The position numbers and the translations under genes are program-made. Of a DNA stretch of 64,000 nt, positions 48,601 to 60,600 are shown piece after piece. The notes below the pieces were generated by a model. That model worked only from the letters and a program-made list of their open reading frames with translations, did not search any database and was not told the origin of the DNA. The stretch covers positions 79,935,322 to 79,999,321 of the forward strand of contig CATQJL010000223.1 of assembly GCA_958299035.1 (NCBI GenBank), written 5' to 3'. Position 1 is the first letter of the stretch. Every line of letters starts with the position of its first letter. The stretch comes from Cylicocyclus nassatus (taxonomy: Eukaryota; Nematoda; Chromadorea; Rhabditida; Strongylidae).

Positions 48601-51600
48601 AAAAAAACATTTTTCTTTGTCCTTGCAGTGCCGAGATATTGCAGCAAAACTTGCGCGTGAACAAACAGCTACGCCTGAAATGCCGGCAATTGGCGCGCGC
48701 AGAATGCCGGCATTTCAGCCTTAGCTATGTGTTCACGCGCATGTTTTACCGCAAAATCTCGGCATCGTAAAAGCACTATATCAACAATCTACTCGACTGT
48801 TAATTTTCGCAAAAATAATCTTTTGCGTCTGTAGACGAGCAGAAGCAATCATTTATACCCACCAGAAGTCCGGAATTGATCTATCCTGTTATTTCATTTT
48901 CTGGATTTCTTTTTCGACTTCTTGCTTCTTTCCAGTGGTGCAGGGGCCTGCAAAAACACATTTCATATCCTTGTTTTCGTGATATTCTATGCTCTTTACC
49001 TGATTTTGCGTACTTGCGCCCTCTGTCGATTCGGGTTCGGTGGTAGACTGCGAACTTGCCCTTCCTGGTGTCAAGTAAGGAATCGTCCAATCAAGAACTG
49101 AAATAGTCTTTTCGTAGGCGTTTGGTGCCGCGGGAAATTTGAAGAACTTACAATTTTGCAGTCTCACAGCATCTGTCAGGTTAATAAATGACCATGTACG
49201 TCGACGTCGCTGACTTTCGGAGAGATGTACATTTGGCTGTGATGGACCGGGCTGATCCATAGTCTCTGTAATGATTTACAAAGAACGACCTAATAATCTA
49301 TGCGGAGTTTCGGCGCTGTAAGCCATTAGATCCTACGGCCACTTTCCGGAAAAATTTTTCGGTCGCTTTCCGGAGTTTCAGCGGGTCTGTAGTTCTTCAG
49401 AGAAAGGGGGCGTGGTAGCATCATCGCGAGAAATTTGGCTAGTTTAGATTTCCATCAAATTCCAATTATTATGATTATTTACATATCGCTCAAAATATTG
49501 TGCTTGTACTGCAGGTAAAATGCGTCGAAAGCGTAAGAGCTTTACTTCTATTTTTGAGGTTCACTTTCGGAATGGCATCTCGGGCCACATCCAACTAGAA
49601 TCCATGCTGCCCACAAGGTGACAACTTGGTCGAAGTCGGACACGCCCCGCCCATTCAGACGGATTCTTCCTTTGGGGGCGGGCCTTCGCAATACGGCAAC
49701 TAACAGCCGTTTTGCGTTAGGAATTTCCACGAATTTTGTTAAGGTATGCCTGGCATGCCACCGTCCAATCGAATCAACTCGATCCGGTCCATTTTAAGCC
49801 GGGAAAGCTGCACTCAAAGGCACCGTCCACCATAAGTTGAGGGTGTTGAGCTTTTGGCAGCATATAATAGTAGGGCCCCTTATCAATCCAATGCCCAAGT
49901 CGCGGGGCAAAATGCCGCTTCGGAAGCGAAAAATCGCTTCGGAATAGCGGAGATGCACGAGAACCCCCATCCATGCCCGCCCATTTGTGCGCATCCATCC
50001 AATCACGGTTCCGGTAAGCCGGCTTAATGGTTCTTATTGGAACGGGGATTGTCGGGGTTTTCGAGCATTCTCGACTTCATATTTGGAATCAGGAACATGA
50101 GAAGGCCTTGAAACGACAAAAACATGAAAGTCGAAAATCTGGGTGGACGATGCCATTAGATTGGCTCACAGAGCCGCATCTGGCCCGAACGATGATGTAT
50201 AATAGCAGTCCTTCTAACTTATTGGTCGTCTATATCCCGCTGCAAAAGGTGAATTCCGAAGCGAGATAAACGCTCCAGAATGTGGAAGCGGCTTAGGCGG
50301 CACCGCCCATCAACGTGGACGGTCTAAAAATAATAGGTCCAAAGTTAGTCCTCAATAATTTTACGATTGTCATAAATATCCATTATAATTTCCACATTTC
50401 TGTCTACCTTTGCGCCCAATTTTGAACATAGGATCTTCATACTACCTACGCTGATGAGCTGTGCCGCCTAGGCCGCTTCTGCCTTCTGGAGCGATTTTCT
50501 CGCCTTGGAATTCAGCTTTTGCAGCGGAACTTGAACAAAAAAACTAGGAATGGGGCCCCGCTACTATACAGCATCATCTCACCAGTCTCAGTTCTGGGTG
50601 ACGGTGCCTTTGATGAGGCACTGACTTTGAAGGAACCTTTTGAGCGGATGCTCCGCCTTTATGCACTTGGTACAGCTTTTCACAAAAGTTACCTAGTATA
50701 TGTGCGCTGATAGGCTGAAGCGACGGAGGGAGACGCAAAACGCTACCACCTGCAAAACGTTGAGCTACAATTTGGATTGTGGTAAGATAAAATTGGAAAA
50801 ATAAACTTACTGGGATGTGCGATGTTGTCCGGCTCGGGAAGAGGACTGTTTGCTGAACCTACGGAGGGAGAAATGGGATGGTCTCCCATTTCATGCAAGC
50901 CAACTTCGCCTTCGGGTCCAAGCTCTTGCACAGTAGTTGTATTGCGAACAAGGAAGGGTACTTTCTCCGTGGGAACGTTTGCAGTATCGTTGTTGTTGTT
51001 TTCCACAAAAATGTTCATATCGTCCTCGCCCGAATCAACAATTTCGAAGGAGCTGTGGGGCAACATTGCTCCAGGGCTAGGATCCACGTCGCTTTCCATG
51101 ATATTTGGATCGCAACCCTCATAGCGATGGGCAGGGGACTCCATTTTGGGCATTCGGCGCCTCTTCCTTGCCTGAGCACTTGTTGGGGCCCTTCTTTTCT
51201 TTGGTCTTCCACGGCTAGGTTTCTTCGTATCCTTGACGTTTACAACTTGAGCTGGACGTGGTGGCGGAACGATGGAAGATACAGCTTGTTCCTGTAATGG
51301 TCCAGCGCACTGACAAAAGGGTCCATGAAAATGATTTGCGTCATCCGTGTGCAGTGTTCCTTCGAAATCTTCATCCTGCGGTCCGATCTGTAATGGCCAT
51401 ATAGCCTGCTGTCTTCATATATTAAATTTCTAACCCACCGGGATTCTCTGACGTGTTGTCCTCTTCATGATTTGAATTTTTTGGTAACGCGGTTTGCGCC
51501 TTATGATACGACTGAAGAAAACAGTATAGTCGACTGGGTCCTGAAACAAAGTCCTATTAACCAGAACGTATACGTCTAGGATAGCATCCAAGCGAACCGA

Positions 51601-54600
51601 CGACATTAGCCGCAAGCCTTTTGTTCTAATTCAAAATATAATATGCTATCAGAGAACTGCTATTAAAAACTCGCTTTTAGGATACCGCGGAATGGGCGTA
51701 GCGGGTTTTGCCCTTAAAAGCAGTGTCCAGGCTAAATATAGCTCCCTCCGCTTAGTGCCGGTCCTCAGTGTAGGCCTTAGGAGAGGGGCATCTGCGTTAG
51801 GCCGGTTCTCTAACGTTGTTTCTGATTGGAGATAATGGGCCTGGAATCCAAAGTGCTATCAAGCCCCGCTCAGATCCTATCAAGCTCCGCTCCCCCATGT
51901 ACTGAAAGTCATGCGTGCTCTCAAGACATTTCCTCAGGAATCGGGTTTTCTGAAGGTTTTGGGCAACTTGGACTTTACAACTGTAATCAAGGCCACGGAA
52001 AGGCTCCGGAATGCCAAAAACACGGGGCGAAATTTTGGGTGGACGTTGCCTTTGAGACGTGATTGGCTAATCCGTTAACATGGTACGGTGTTGGTTGGCT
52101 GAGTATCCTCACCCATTTTGGCGGTGATGGGTTAGACCAACTATTAACTTCTCAAAAGCCGGCCAGAGCGCCGCTCATTCTGCATACTCCCACGACAAGG
52201 ATGTTTTCGATATCTTATGCAATCTCTGGAGCGCAATTTTGGTAAGACAAAGGACTAGCCTGCTTGTCCTTCTTTAACATGAGCTGTTTGGACCAAGAAA
52301 TCGGACTTTTTGGAAATTCAAAAATTTGAAGCAGCGCTTCACCAAATTCAGAGGCTGGATTGTTGTGAATTTTGGCCTGATTCAGAACTAAGGTTCAGTT
52401 CAATTCATATATGAAGAATGTTGGCAAATGCAATACTTGTGATCTGCCTCCTTTTACCCAATTTGTTGAGCAACTTCAGAATTTTTTCATTGATTTCCGA
52501 AAACATATCTCGTCCTTTTTGCATTAAAAACGCAAGGCATATTAATGCATCGCAAGGCATCTAAAAATCGCCAGGGGCCATCTGCGGGAATTTGCTCGCG
52601 CAAATGACAAGCATTGTGGGTGTAGCAATGCTTGACGCGCGAATGTTGTCGGCAAACGTCGGCGCTGCAGGAACTTCACATTTACCGATACTTCTACTAG
52701 TCTTTAGAGTTGCATTTTTCGACTATCTCCGCACGAGCGGAGGCTATCGGCAACACTTGCCCTCCCCCCCCCCCCACCCTGATCGGCCTTCTAACACAAT
52801 GAATTACAAAATTTTTCTTTTTTCAACGTGGTCTTTTTCGGACCTTCTCACTTTTGATCTATTTTACTCTGTCAACGGCCAAGGAAGAAATCCCGCCAAA
52901 ATGTTTACTTTTTCATGGTACGCGCGCAATGACTCAACGCTGTTGCGTCTGCTAAAAGTGCGCTTTCGGGAGAGACAGCAGACTGTTCCGACAGCGTCCG
53001 CAGCCACGTCCTATCTCTGCGTGCGATGAGTCGCCTGTACATGGCAGCCTAGAGATACTTTAATGCTGCATCTCTACGTTTCGAGATCTGTTTAGATGTT
53101 TTGGGAATCTGCCAGCAGTTCAGTACTTCCCAATAAAACTTTGTTTTCGTACCTTCTGCATGATGCGACGCGATCTTCGCAAGACGATTTCGCGCCCATT
53201 TTTATCGGGAACGCGATAAAAGCCACTGCCCAGCATAAAATCTGAAGAAAAATTATCGATGTTTTTGTGGAAGATTTGGAAGTAACCTACTTGTTTGTGA
53301 GGTGCTGTTTACCGGCGAAAGCATTTGGAGTTTTCGACTTGGCTGAGCTTGTTTTTTCATTTTTGAATTGATTGTCGGTTATCTACTTGGTCCGAACTAT
53401 CTGAAATACTGTATGAATGATTGTTGGTAACCCCATAAGTTCAATCTGCTGCGAATTGCTGGGCTATTGAAGTAGATGATCAATATGGCAGTAACTGTGG
53501 AAAAAATGCTGTTTTTTTTATTGAATCATCTCCCGGGACGTGTACATCTTTTAGAATTATGAATCCAACGAGTGATGCGCTATTCTGCGCAGTGGTGAGC
53601 ATTTTCGAGAAGACATGAGGTGAAAATCTAGGTGCTTCTATTTACAGTTTCATGGTCTTTGCTCTTTTTGATAGTTCATTCCAGACAATCCAGTTAAAAG
53701 TGAGACATGCACGCAGAGACAGGGCGCCAATGCGTACGCTGTCGGTGTCTCTTCGATCAAACATCACAAGCACTATCATCCCTCTCGCCGTTTGCCGTCC
53801 CTTCTAAACACAAACTATGTTGGTCAGCAGCAATGGCTCCAGCCTATGCGTGCGAAGAATTGCCTAAATCCAGTTTCTAGTAGGCAGGTGCCTTATTCTT
53901 AGGCGTATGGTTCTCCAAACGCGAGCGAATCCGTGCGCATTCTCAGACAGTCGAAGGGATACCTCCAGAGGGCAAATGGTAGGGTCTGCCATTTCGTGCT
54001 CCGGAGTCCTCCCATTTCACGCGTTTTGGTGCCCTGGAGCACCAAAATGGGTAAAATGGGAGGGCTCCGGAGCACGAGTGGCAAACCCCCGCTGGGCAGA
54101 GCCTGGGATCTTCCCATTTTCGCTTCGGAGGTATCCCTTCGACTGTCTGAGTCGCTGCGCATGTGTCTCGCAACGTGAACGCGCCCCTCTCGCGCTGTTC
54201 TGTTAGCGCGCCCCACGGTAAAAAGGTCTCGAGCTCTTTCCTCGGTGCACGAAAGATTATAATTCTCCTCCGTCAATTTGCTCCAATTACATCAGTTTTT
54301 GTGGGATAGAAAGACAACTACCGCTGATGGACGCCTCCTTCGTGGACAACTGCTCTTTTTGCACATGTAGTTGCATGACATGCGAGGAGCAGTAGTCCCG
54401 AGAGCAGAGTGACTTTCGCCGGATCGCGAAAAGAGCTTCGTGATGAGAAACGAACACGCAATGGAAAGACTTGCAGAACGAACACATTGTATTGTTTCGC
54501 TTTCGTTCTAGCATAAGTAGCGAGAAGTCCCATTTTGTGAAGATTTTATCAAGAAGCGAAAGTTGTTAGATAGGAAAGAGACACCAGACGAAGCTTAAAC

Positions 54601-57600
54601 TTACCCTTCGCTGCCAGCCGCACGCTAGGTGAACAAGTGATGAAATGACGCCTCAAAGTTTGTGAGACCATTGATTACCTTGTTTTAACATGTTAACTTC
54701 GGACTTGTCAGATCGCGCCAAACGGCATGTTCAGACATGTTCGAGTTTCTTCGGATCGATAGATGTGGACTGTTCGAGATGGAAATTTGTGCTACATAGC
54801 CGATACCGCATTTCCTACTGCGCGGGGAGGGGAGCGGGAGGGGGGGGGGGAGCGGAGGGCAGAGTGGAGTATAGGGCGAATCATGAATGCACTACTAGAC
54901 AAGAGTGTCAATTCGATTTTTTGTATGTGTTAAACCTATTTTTTGAAATTTCAAAACAAATGAGTTTTTATTGTAGGCGGTAGCTCAAGCTCACTTAGGG
55001 GCCTACTTTGTCAGTCAAGAGGTCATAGAAATCAGCTCAGATGCGCCTAACAATTTCCAACATAATCTGAAAAAGCGAACAAGTTACGAAAGTGCTTTTT
55101 AAAATCATTTTCTTCCTCGTTTCGAGGGAAAGGATTCGAGGCGCACTGGAGCCAATGAACCGGAAGCAAATTGCGCGCTGTCATTGGCTCGTACCGTTTT
55201 GACATGGTTCCCGGTGATTAAAATGGGAATAATTTGGCTGGGTACAGTTCCGGCATGATCCTTCGCTTCTGAAACGATACTTACCACCTGAAATTGCAGA
55301 TTTGCTTTCTTGAGAATAGGATCGTAAATTTTAAGGTTCTATTGCAATTTTGCCGTTGTATAATTTCGACCATAACTTACGTGAAGGGGTAGTTTGAGAA
55401 ATTTAGCTATCACTGATGTTGCTCAATGCATAAAACGGATAAAATAAAGTTGGTCGTTGAAGACGTCCAAATTAATACAAATTTTACCTGCACAGCTCCT
55501 CTCAACAACAAAAAGACCTTATTTATGATGATGCACAAAAATTCATTTTAGGTTTCTTCACCGCCCCGACGCAAGTTGTGCAACCAAACCTTGGAATGCT
55601 TGATCAGGTATAGACTACAAGTACCAATTGGCTCGCTCTTGCCCAAGTTTTTATTATAGGTACAAGCTCTTCAATGGATCAACTCTGAGATTTCAAACTT
55701 TGGCGGTGATCCAAGACGTATCACGTTATGCGGCCAGGGATACGGTGGATGTGCAGTTTCTGCTCATACACTGAGTCCACTAAGTCAGAGTAAGTATCTT
55801 CACTAGTTCAAAGCAGTGACCAGACAAGTCTGAACCTTTATTGAGAACTCTTGCAAGCCGTTACCTAAAATGTAGCTCATATACCTAATTCATTTGTCGC
55901 CAACAAAGTCAACTAGACTCTCGCGCAATTACCGTACTCTTTCTGCACGGACCAATCAGTGTGCAGCACTCGAACGCTGATTGGTCCGCCCATGGAAAGT
56001 TGTGGAAAGTCGGTGTGGACGAATCAGAGTTGAGTTTTTGTCACAAATGAATCTTATGAACTGCCATTTGGGCAATCGCCTGATCAGGGTTCTCTTATCA
56101 GTGTATACAAGAAATTTAGGCATCCAGAATTACCTTGATAGTGCCCTTGAAAAAAAAATGAAAGTAAGCTCTGAATGCATTCAGATCTTTTCCAACAAGC
56201 CATCATTCAAAGTGGACCTCTGCTAAGCTGTTATTCTCCCACTCTATCCTATCCAGCGACTCAGGACACTCAGGGCACTACCTATACTTCTACTTCTTCT
56301 TCTACCGTAACCACGCCTGCCGCACCACAATACGACACAGGGATGTCATATGTGCCATGGCAAAATACAACATCAACTCCCAGCTCCTATACCGCCTATC
56401 CTACCCTACTACCACAAACTCAGACGGAACCTCCTGCGCAAGGATATACTGGCTATCCTCCAGAGACTACTCCTACCCCGAGTTATGGCGGTGGTGGACC
56501 TACCTATGCCACAGGAGATGGCGCATACCCAGCAGACTCAGGCTATAGCTCCTCTCCCTCGAATATTGCCTACGATGACGTTAGCCCAAGTCAGCAGCTT
56601 GCCCAGGAGGTAAGACTGTTATTGACCCCAAAGTGATTTTTTGGATCCGCCACGCCCATTTTTAGCTTTGCAACATCACCGCAGAACAATGGCGCACCGG
56701 ACAGTTGGGTGATTTGAGCAACTGCCTGCACAATTACACCGTGGATGTGTTTATAAAGACTGAAGGGGTAAGTTTGTTTGCTTGAGAATCAGTTGTAGTT
56801 GTAGCAAGCGTGCAATTCCCTTTGTGTCCGGCTTGAAATCTGGACTGTGCAGAAAATAGTGTTTACTTCTGAACGAGGTAGTTAAAAAAGGACTACTGCG
56901 CGGAGTTGTGTGAAAGGATGGTTATGGCGTGAACTGCAGTGGGGCAGTTTTTCGATTTCGTTTTGCTAATATCTTTGAACCTTATTTGCTGGACAAACAT
57001 TCACAGTTTTTGAGTAAAATCAAGAGTTGTTCACCAGATGTTCGCGAAATATGCTCTACGAAGGTGGTTCGCAAAGAGTTCGTGTATGCAAGAATTCCCG
57101 CAGGTACTGAAACCTGAAGGGAAAAAATTTATCCGAAGTGTAAAAATTTTAGGTAAAACCGCGAAAATTCAGTACGCGTTTCCTCATTCCCACTAAAAGT
57201 GAAATTTGACAAATAAACTTCGGATTTCCGACTACAGCCCATTGTTTGGCATTTCTGAAGGCTTTTTGACAACGTTTCTCTATTATCATTCAAGCGGAAC
57301 ACGCCTTGAAAGCCCCTCTTCGTAGCCAGCCAATCAGCCAATCACAGCCCAGATGGGTGCGATAGGAGTTTTCACCCACCTGAACGGCAATTGGCTGGTT
57401 GGCAGCGCTTACTGTCTATTCCTTAGGCCCAGATAATATATGGTTCAAAATTTTTTTTGATGTATTGAAGTTTTAAGGTACAGTTTCAAGGTACTAAGTT
57501 TAAAGACCAAGTACAATAAAATAATGACAGAAATCTTATCGTAGAAAAGCGGTGGGGACATTCTTGGGCCAAAAACACATCAATATTTGCGTTTGTTAAC

Positions 57601-60600
57601 GTTTTAAGCACCATGTTTTACAATAACGACAACATTAAATTCCTTTGGAAACATTTTAGGCTAAAAAAGCAACCTGGATGATTGTACGAGATGACACATT
57701 CTTGCCCGATACTCTACAGAATCTAGCCGTACGTCGTCCACCTATTCCCATCATTATTGGTACAGTGGAAGACGAAGACGCGGATTACGGTATCGCAGCA
57801 GACTACCCTAGTTTCTCCATCTTCGCTTGACGATATCTTTGTTCCAGCTTTCAAGCTGGTAGCCGATGGAAAGTATAACGAAAATGAAGGACAGTTATAC
57901 AACACTTGGTTGATGGACTTCGCCAAGAAAAACAAATTGAATGATTCTACAGTTGCACAGGTATAATAGAAGACGATCAAAGATCTGCAGCCACGGGATA
58001 TCGCGCTCTACTTCAGATTTCTGACATAATCACACAAAGCTACAACATAACAACGGGGGACCAACACTATGATGTTAGGTAGGGTTTTTCGCAGTTTGCT
58101 TACTGACGCGCAGCACAAATATAATTTTTTAGCGGAACCATCTCTCAATATGGTGGTGTCATCGGCGATGCCAATCAAGAGGGTCCATCTCAAGGGACCT
58201 CTGGTCACGCAAATGAGGGTGCCATGTATGATCCATACACTACCACACCTGGCTATTACTATACTATGCCTACGGGTTCTGTAGATCAACAGGCCATATA
58301 TGGGTACTCGCCTACAGCTCCAAGTTACAGTAACCAGGGCGCTTATGGCTCGCCAACCCCGGCAGCGGGTTATGGTAACCAACAAGGCGGCTACGATTCC
58401 CAAAACAGTGGATATCAAAGTGAAGGTGAAACTCCTAGTCAAACAACCATCAGCTACAGTGGTCCGAATGCTGGCTACGGTGGCGGATACGGCTACACCA
58501 CATCTAGTTATGGCTACGGTGGTCCCAGTGGTGGCCAGTACCCAACTCAAAGTGGAGGTTACTCACCGCAAGGTCCTGGAGCGCAGAACAGCGGTTACAT
58601 GCCGCAGAGAAGTGATTACGGTAGCCAGGGTAATGGATACCCAACTCCAGCTCCTGGATATGATGCGCAAAGCAGTGGATACGTGCCGCAGGGTAGTGGT
58701 TACGGCAGCCAGGGTAACGGATACTCTACTTTAGCTCCAGGATATGATGCGCAAAACAGCGGCTACTCCAGTCAAAGTTCTGGATACAGTAACCAGAACT
58801 ACGGTTACGGTAACCAGCAAGGCGGCTACAATCAAGGCAGCAGCGGTTATGGGCCATCTAGCCAATATCAACCACAGTATGAACAGAATGTTAGTTTTTA
58901 GGATATAAAATATATTCATTAAATTAACCGCTTCAGACTGGCTATGGATCAGGAGGCGTGCCGATCTCCACAGCGACAAATCAATCATTTGTTCCATTGA
59001 AGATCATAATCAAGGTAGGCTTTAGTACCTGCATCCTAGTACGGTTATAGTGCTCCTGCGGTGACGGCAACAAGTACGCGAGAAAACGCCATACTTGTAA
59101 ATGGCGGCAACCTGCCCATGACTTGCGCGTCAAAGTGCCCATTGACGCGTGAATGCCGCCATCTTGCTTGCGACTCGCGTTTGATGAATGGCTATAAAAC
59201 GCGAGTTCTTCACAAGCAAGTGATGTCGCCAACGCGAAACCTGTCCAGCCTAAGCTACTAAGCTGTAGCTAACAGATCATCTGTTCATTTTCAGCTTCAA
59301 GCCGATTCTGGCATCGTTTCACAAACGGCTTCCGATATTGACTGCTTTATGCAAAATGGCAACCAGGACGTGAGAGTGTATCAATTCACGCACGTCACTG
59401 ATCTTGGAAGACAAAATGTCCCTAATCTTGGAACTTGGAAACGTGAGATCGTCTGTTACTTTTTGAGGAATGTGTCATTACGAATTCCTTTGCAGCTGTT
59501 TACAAAGGCCAGGACATGATTTTCCTATTTATGAGTGAAACCATTTGGGTGCCTGGCTCTCCAACATCAAATGATGTGCGTATGGCGGACCAAATGGGAG
59601 AACGTTGGACACAGTTTGCAAAAGAAGGGTAAGCCATACTCAAATACGAAAAATTTCGCAAAAATGAGTATAAGCTGAGTAAGTGGTTGTTTGGAAAAGG
59701 CTTTGGTGAAAACACATGAGCAACTAGCATCCTATCGTACATGAGGATTCGTGAGACACCGTCATACGCCTACAGTATGCTGCAATTAGTCTGACGCTCG
59801 CCGCAGCGCGTCACTCATGCGATGCGTCGCTACGTTCTACACTAGCGAAGGGCGTGTGTAGACGCGCGCTTGGTCCCGCAAAGAACTTGCTGTGGGTGTA
59901 TGTAGATGCCAGATTATGTACTGTTTGAACGGATATTTGATGGATCATTTGCGTCTATCGTGCCATCCTCGTGTGAATATATGGATTACAGTACCGCTTG
60001 TTGATTCCCAAATCAAGTGCTAACGCTCAAAATTTCAATAATACCTAATCATTTTGAATTTTGTTTATGTTTTTTACAGACAAGTGTCTGGTTGGCAGCC
60101 ATCCAATCCACAAGTCTACAATTATTGCTCACTCAACTATCAACCCACCATTCAAACAGGATATGCAGAAGACGCTCGTACCATTTTCAACAGCCAAGTT
60201 TATCCTATTGTGCATGAGGTGAGCACTTATACTAGTATTTGACAGTCGGTTCGCTTCTGCGGTGCCAACAACATTAGCGCGGAAAAACTAAAATCCTGAT
60301 ATAAATACATCTTTTCATAAAAATCGATCCTTGGAAGGGCACCTTTTGAACTTCGCGCCCCATGACCGTTTTTTACGCGCAAATTTTGTCGACAGCGCAC
60401 ACTATCTCGACTATCTCATCTATTAGATAATAGGAGCATGCATAAACCAGTGTACTTTTCCTTTAGGCTCAAGGTACAACACCCCTTTACGATCAGTCAA
60501 AAGTGCGACAGCCACTTTCTACTGGCGCCATTGGCGTCGTCCCGAATCCCATGTCCGTAAACTATACTTCGAATGGGCCGAACTCGAACGTACTTCACAT

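Larger units (their letters stand above)
46825..55551 (+). other. 8.7-kb intron 4 of the esterase-like gene
   Basis: The donor CTAG/GTGAGT and acceptor TTTTAG/GTTTC join LGAL-G to FFTAP, exactly at the family's conserved YRLGALGFF motif, so the two halves belong to one gene. The intron contains a minus-strand gene (48894-51606), at least four foldback elements, several poly(C/G) runs and other repeats. Confidence 0.85.

Noticed and set aside
57781..57830. Reading straight through the exon 9 end (ADYGIAADYPSFS)
   Set aside because: That frame stops within 15 codons, whereas a 58-bp GT-AG intron (57790-57847) joins DADY to AFKLVADGKYNENEG in phase, as the family needs.
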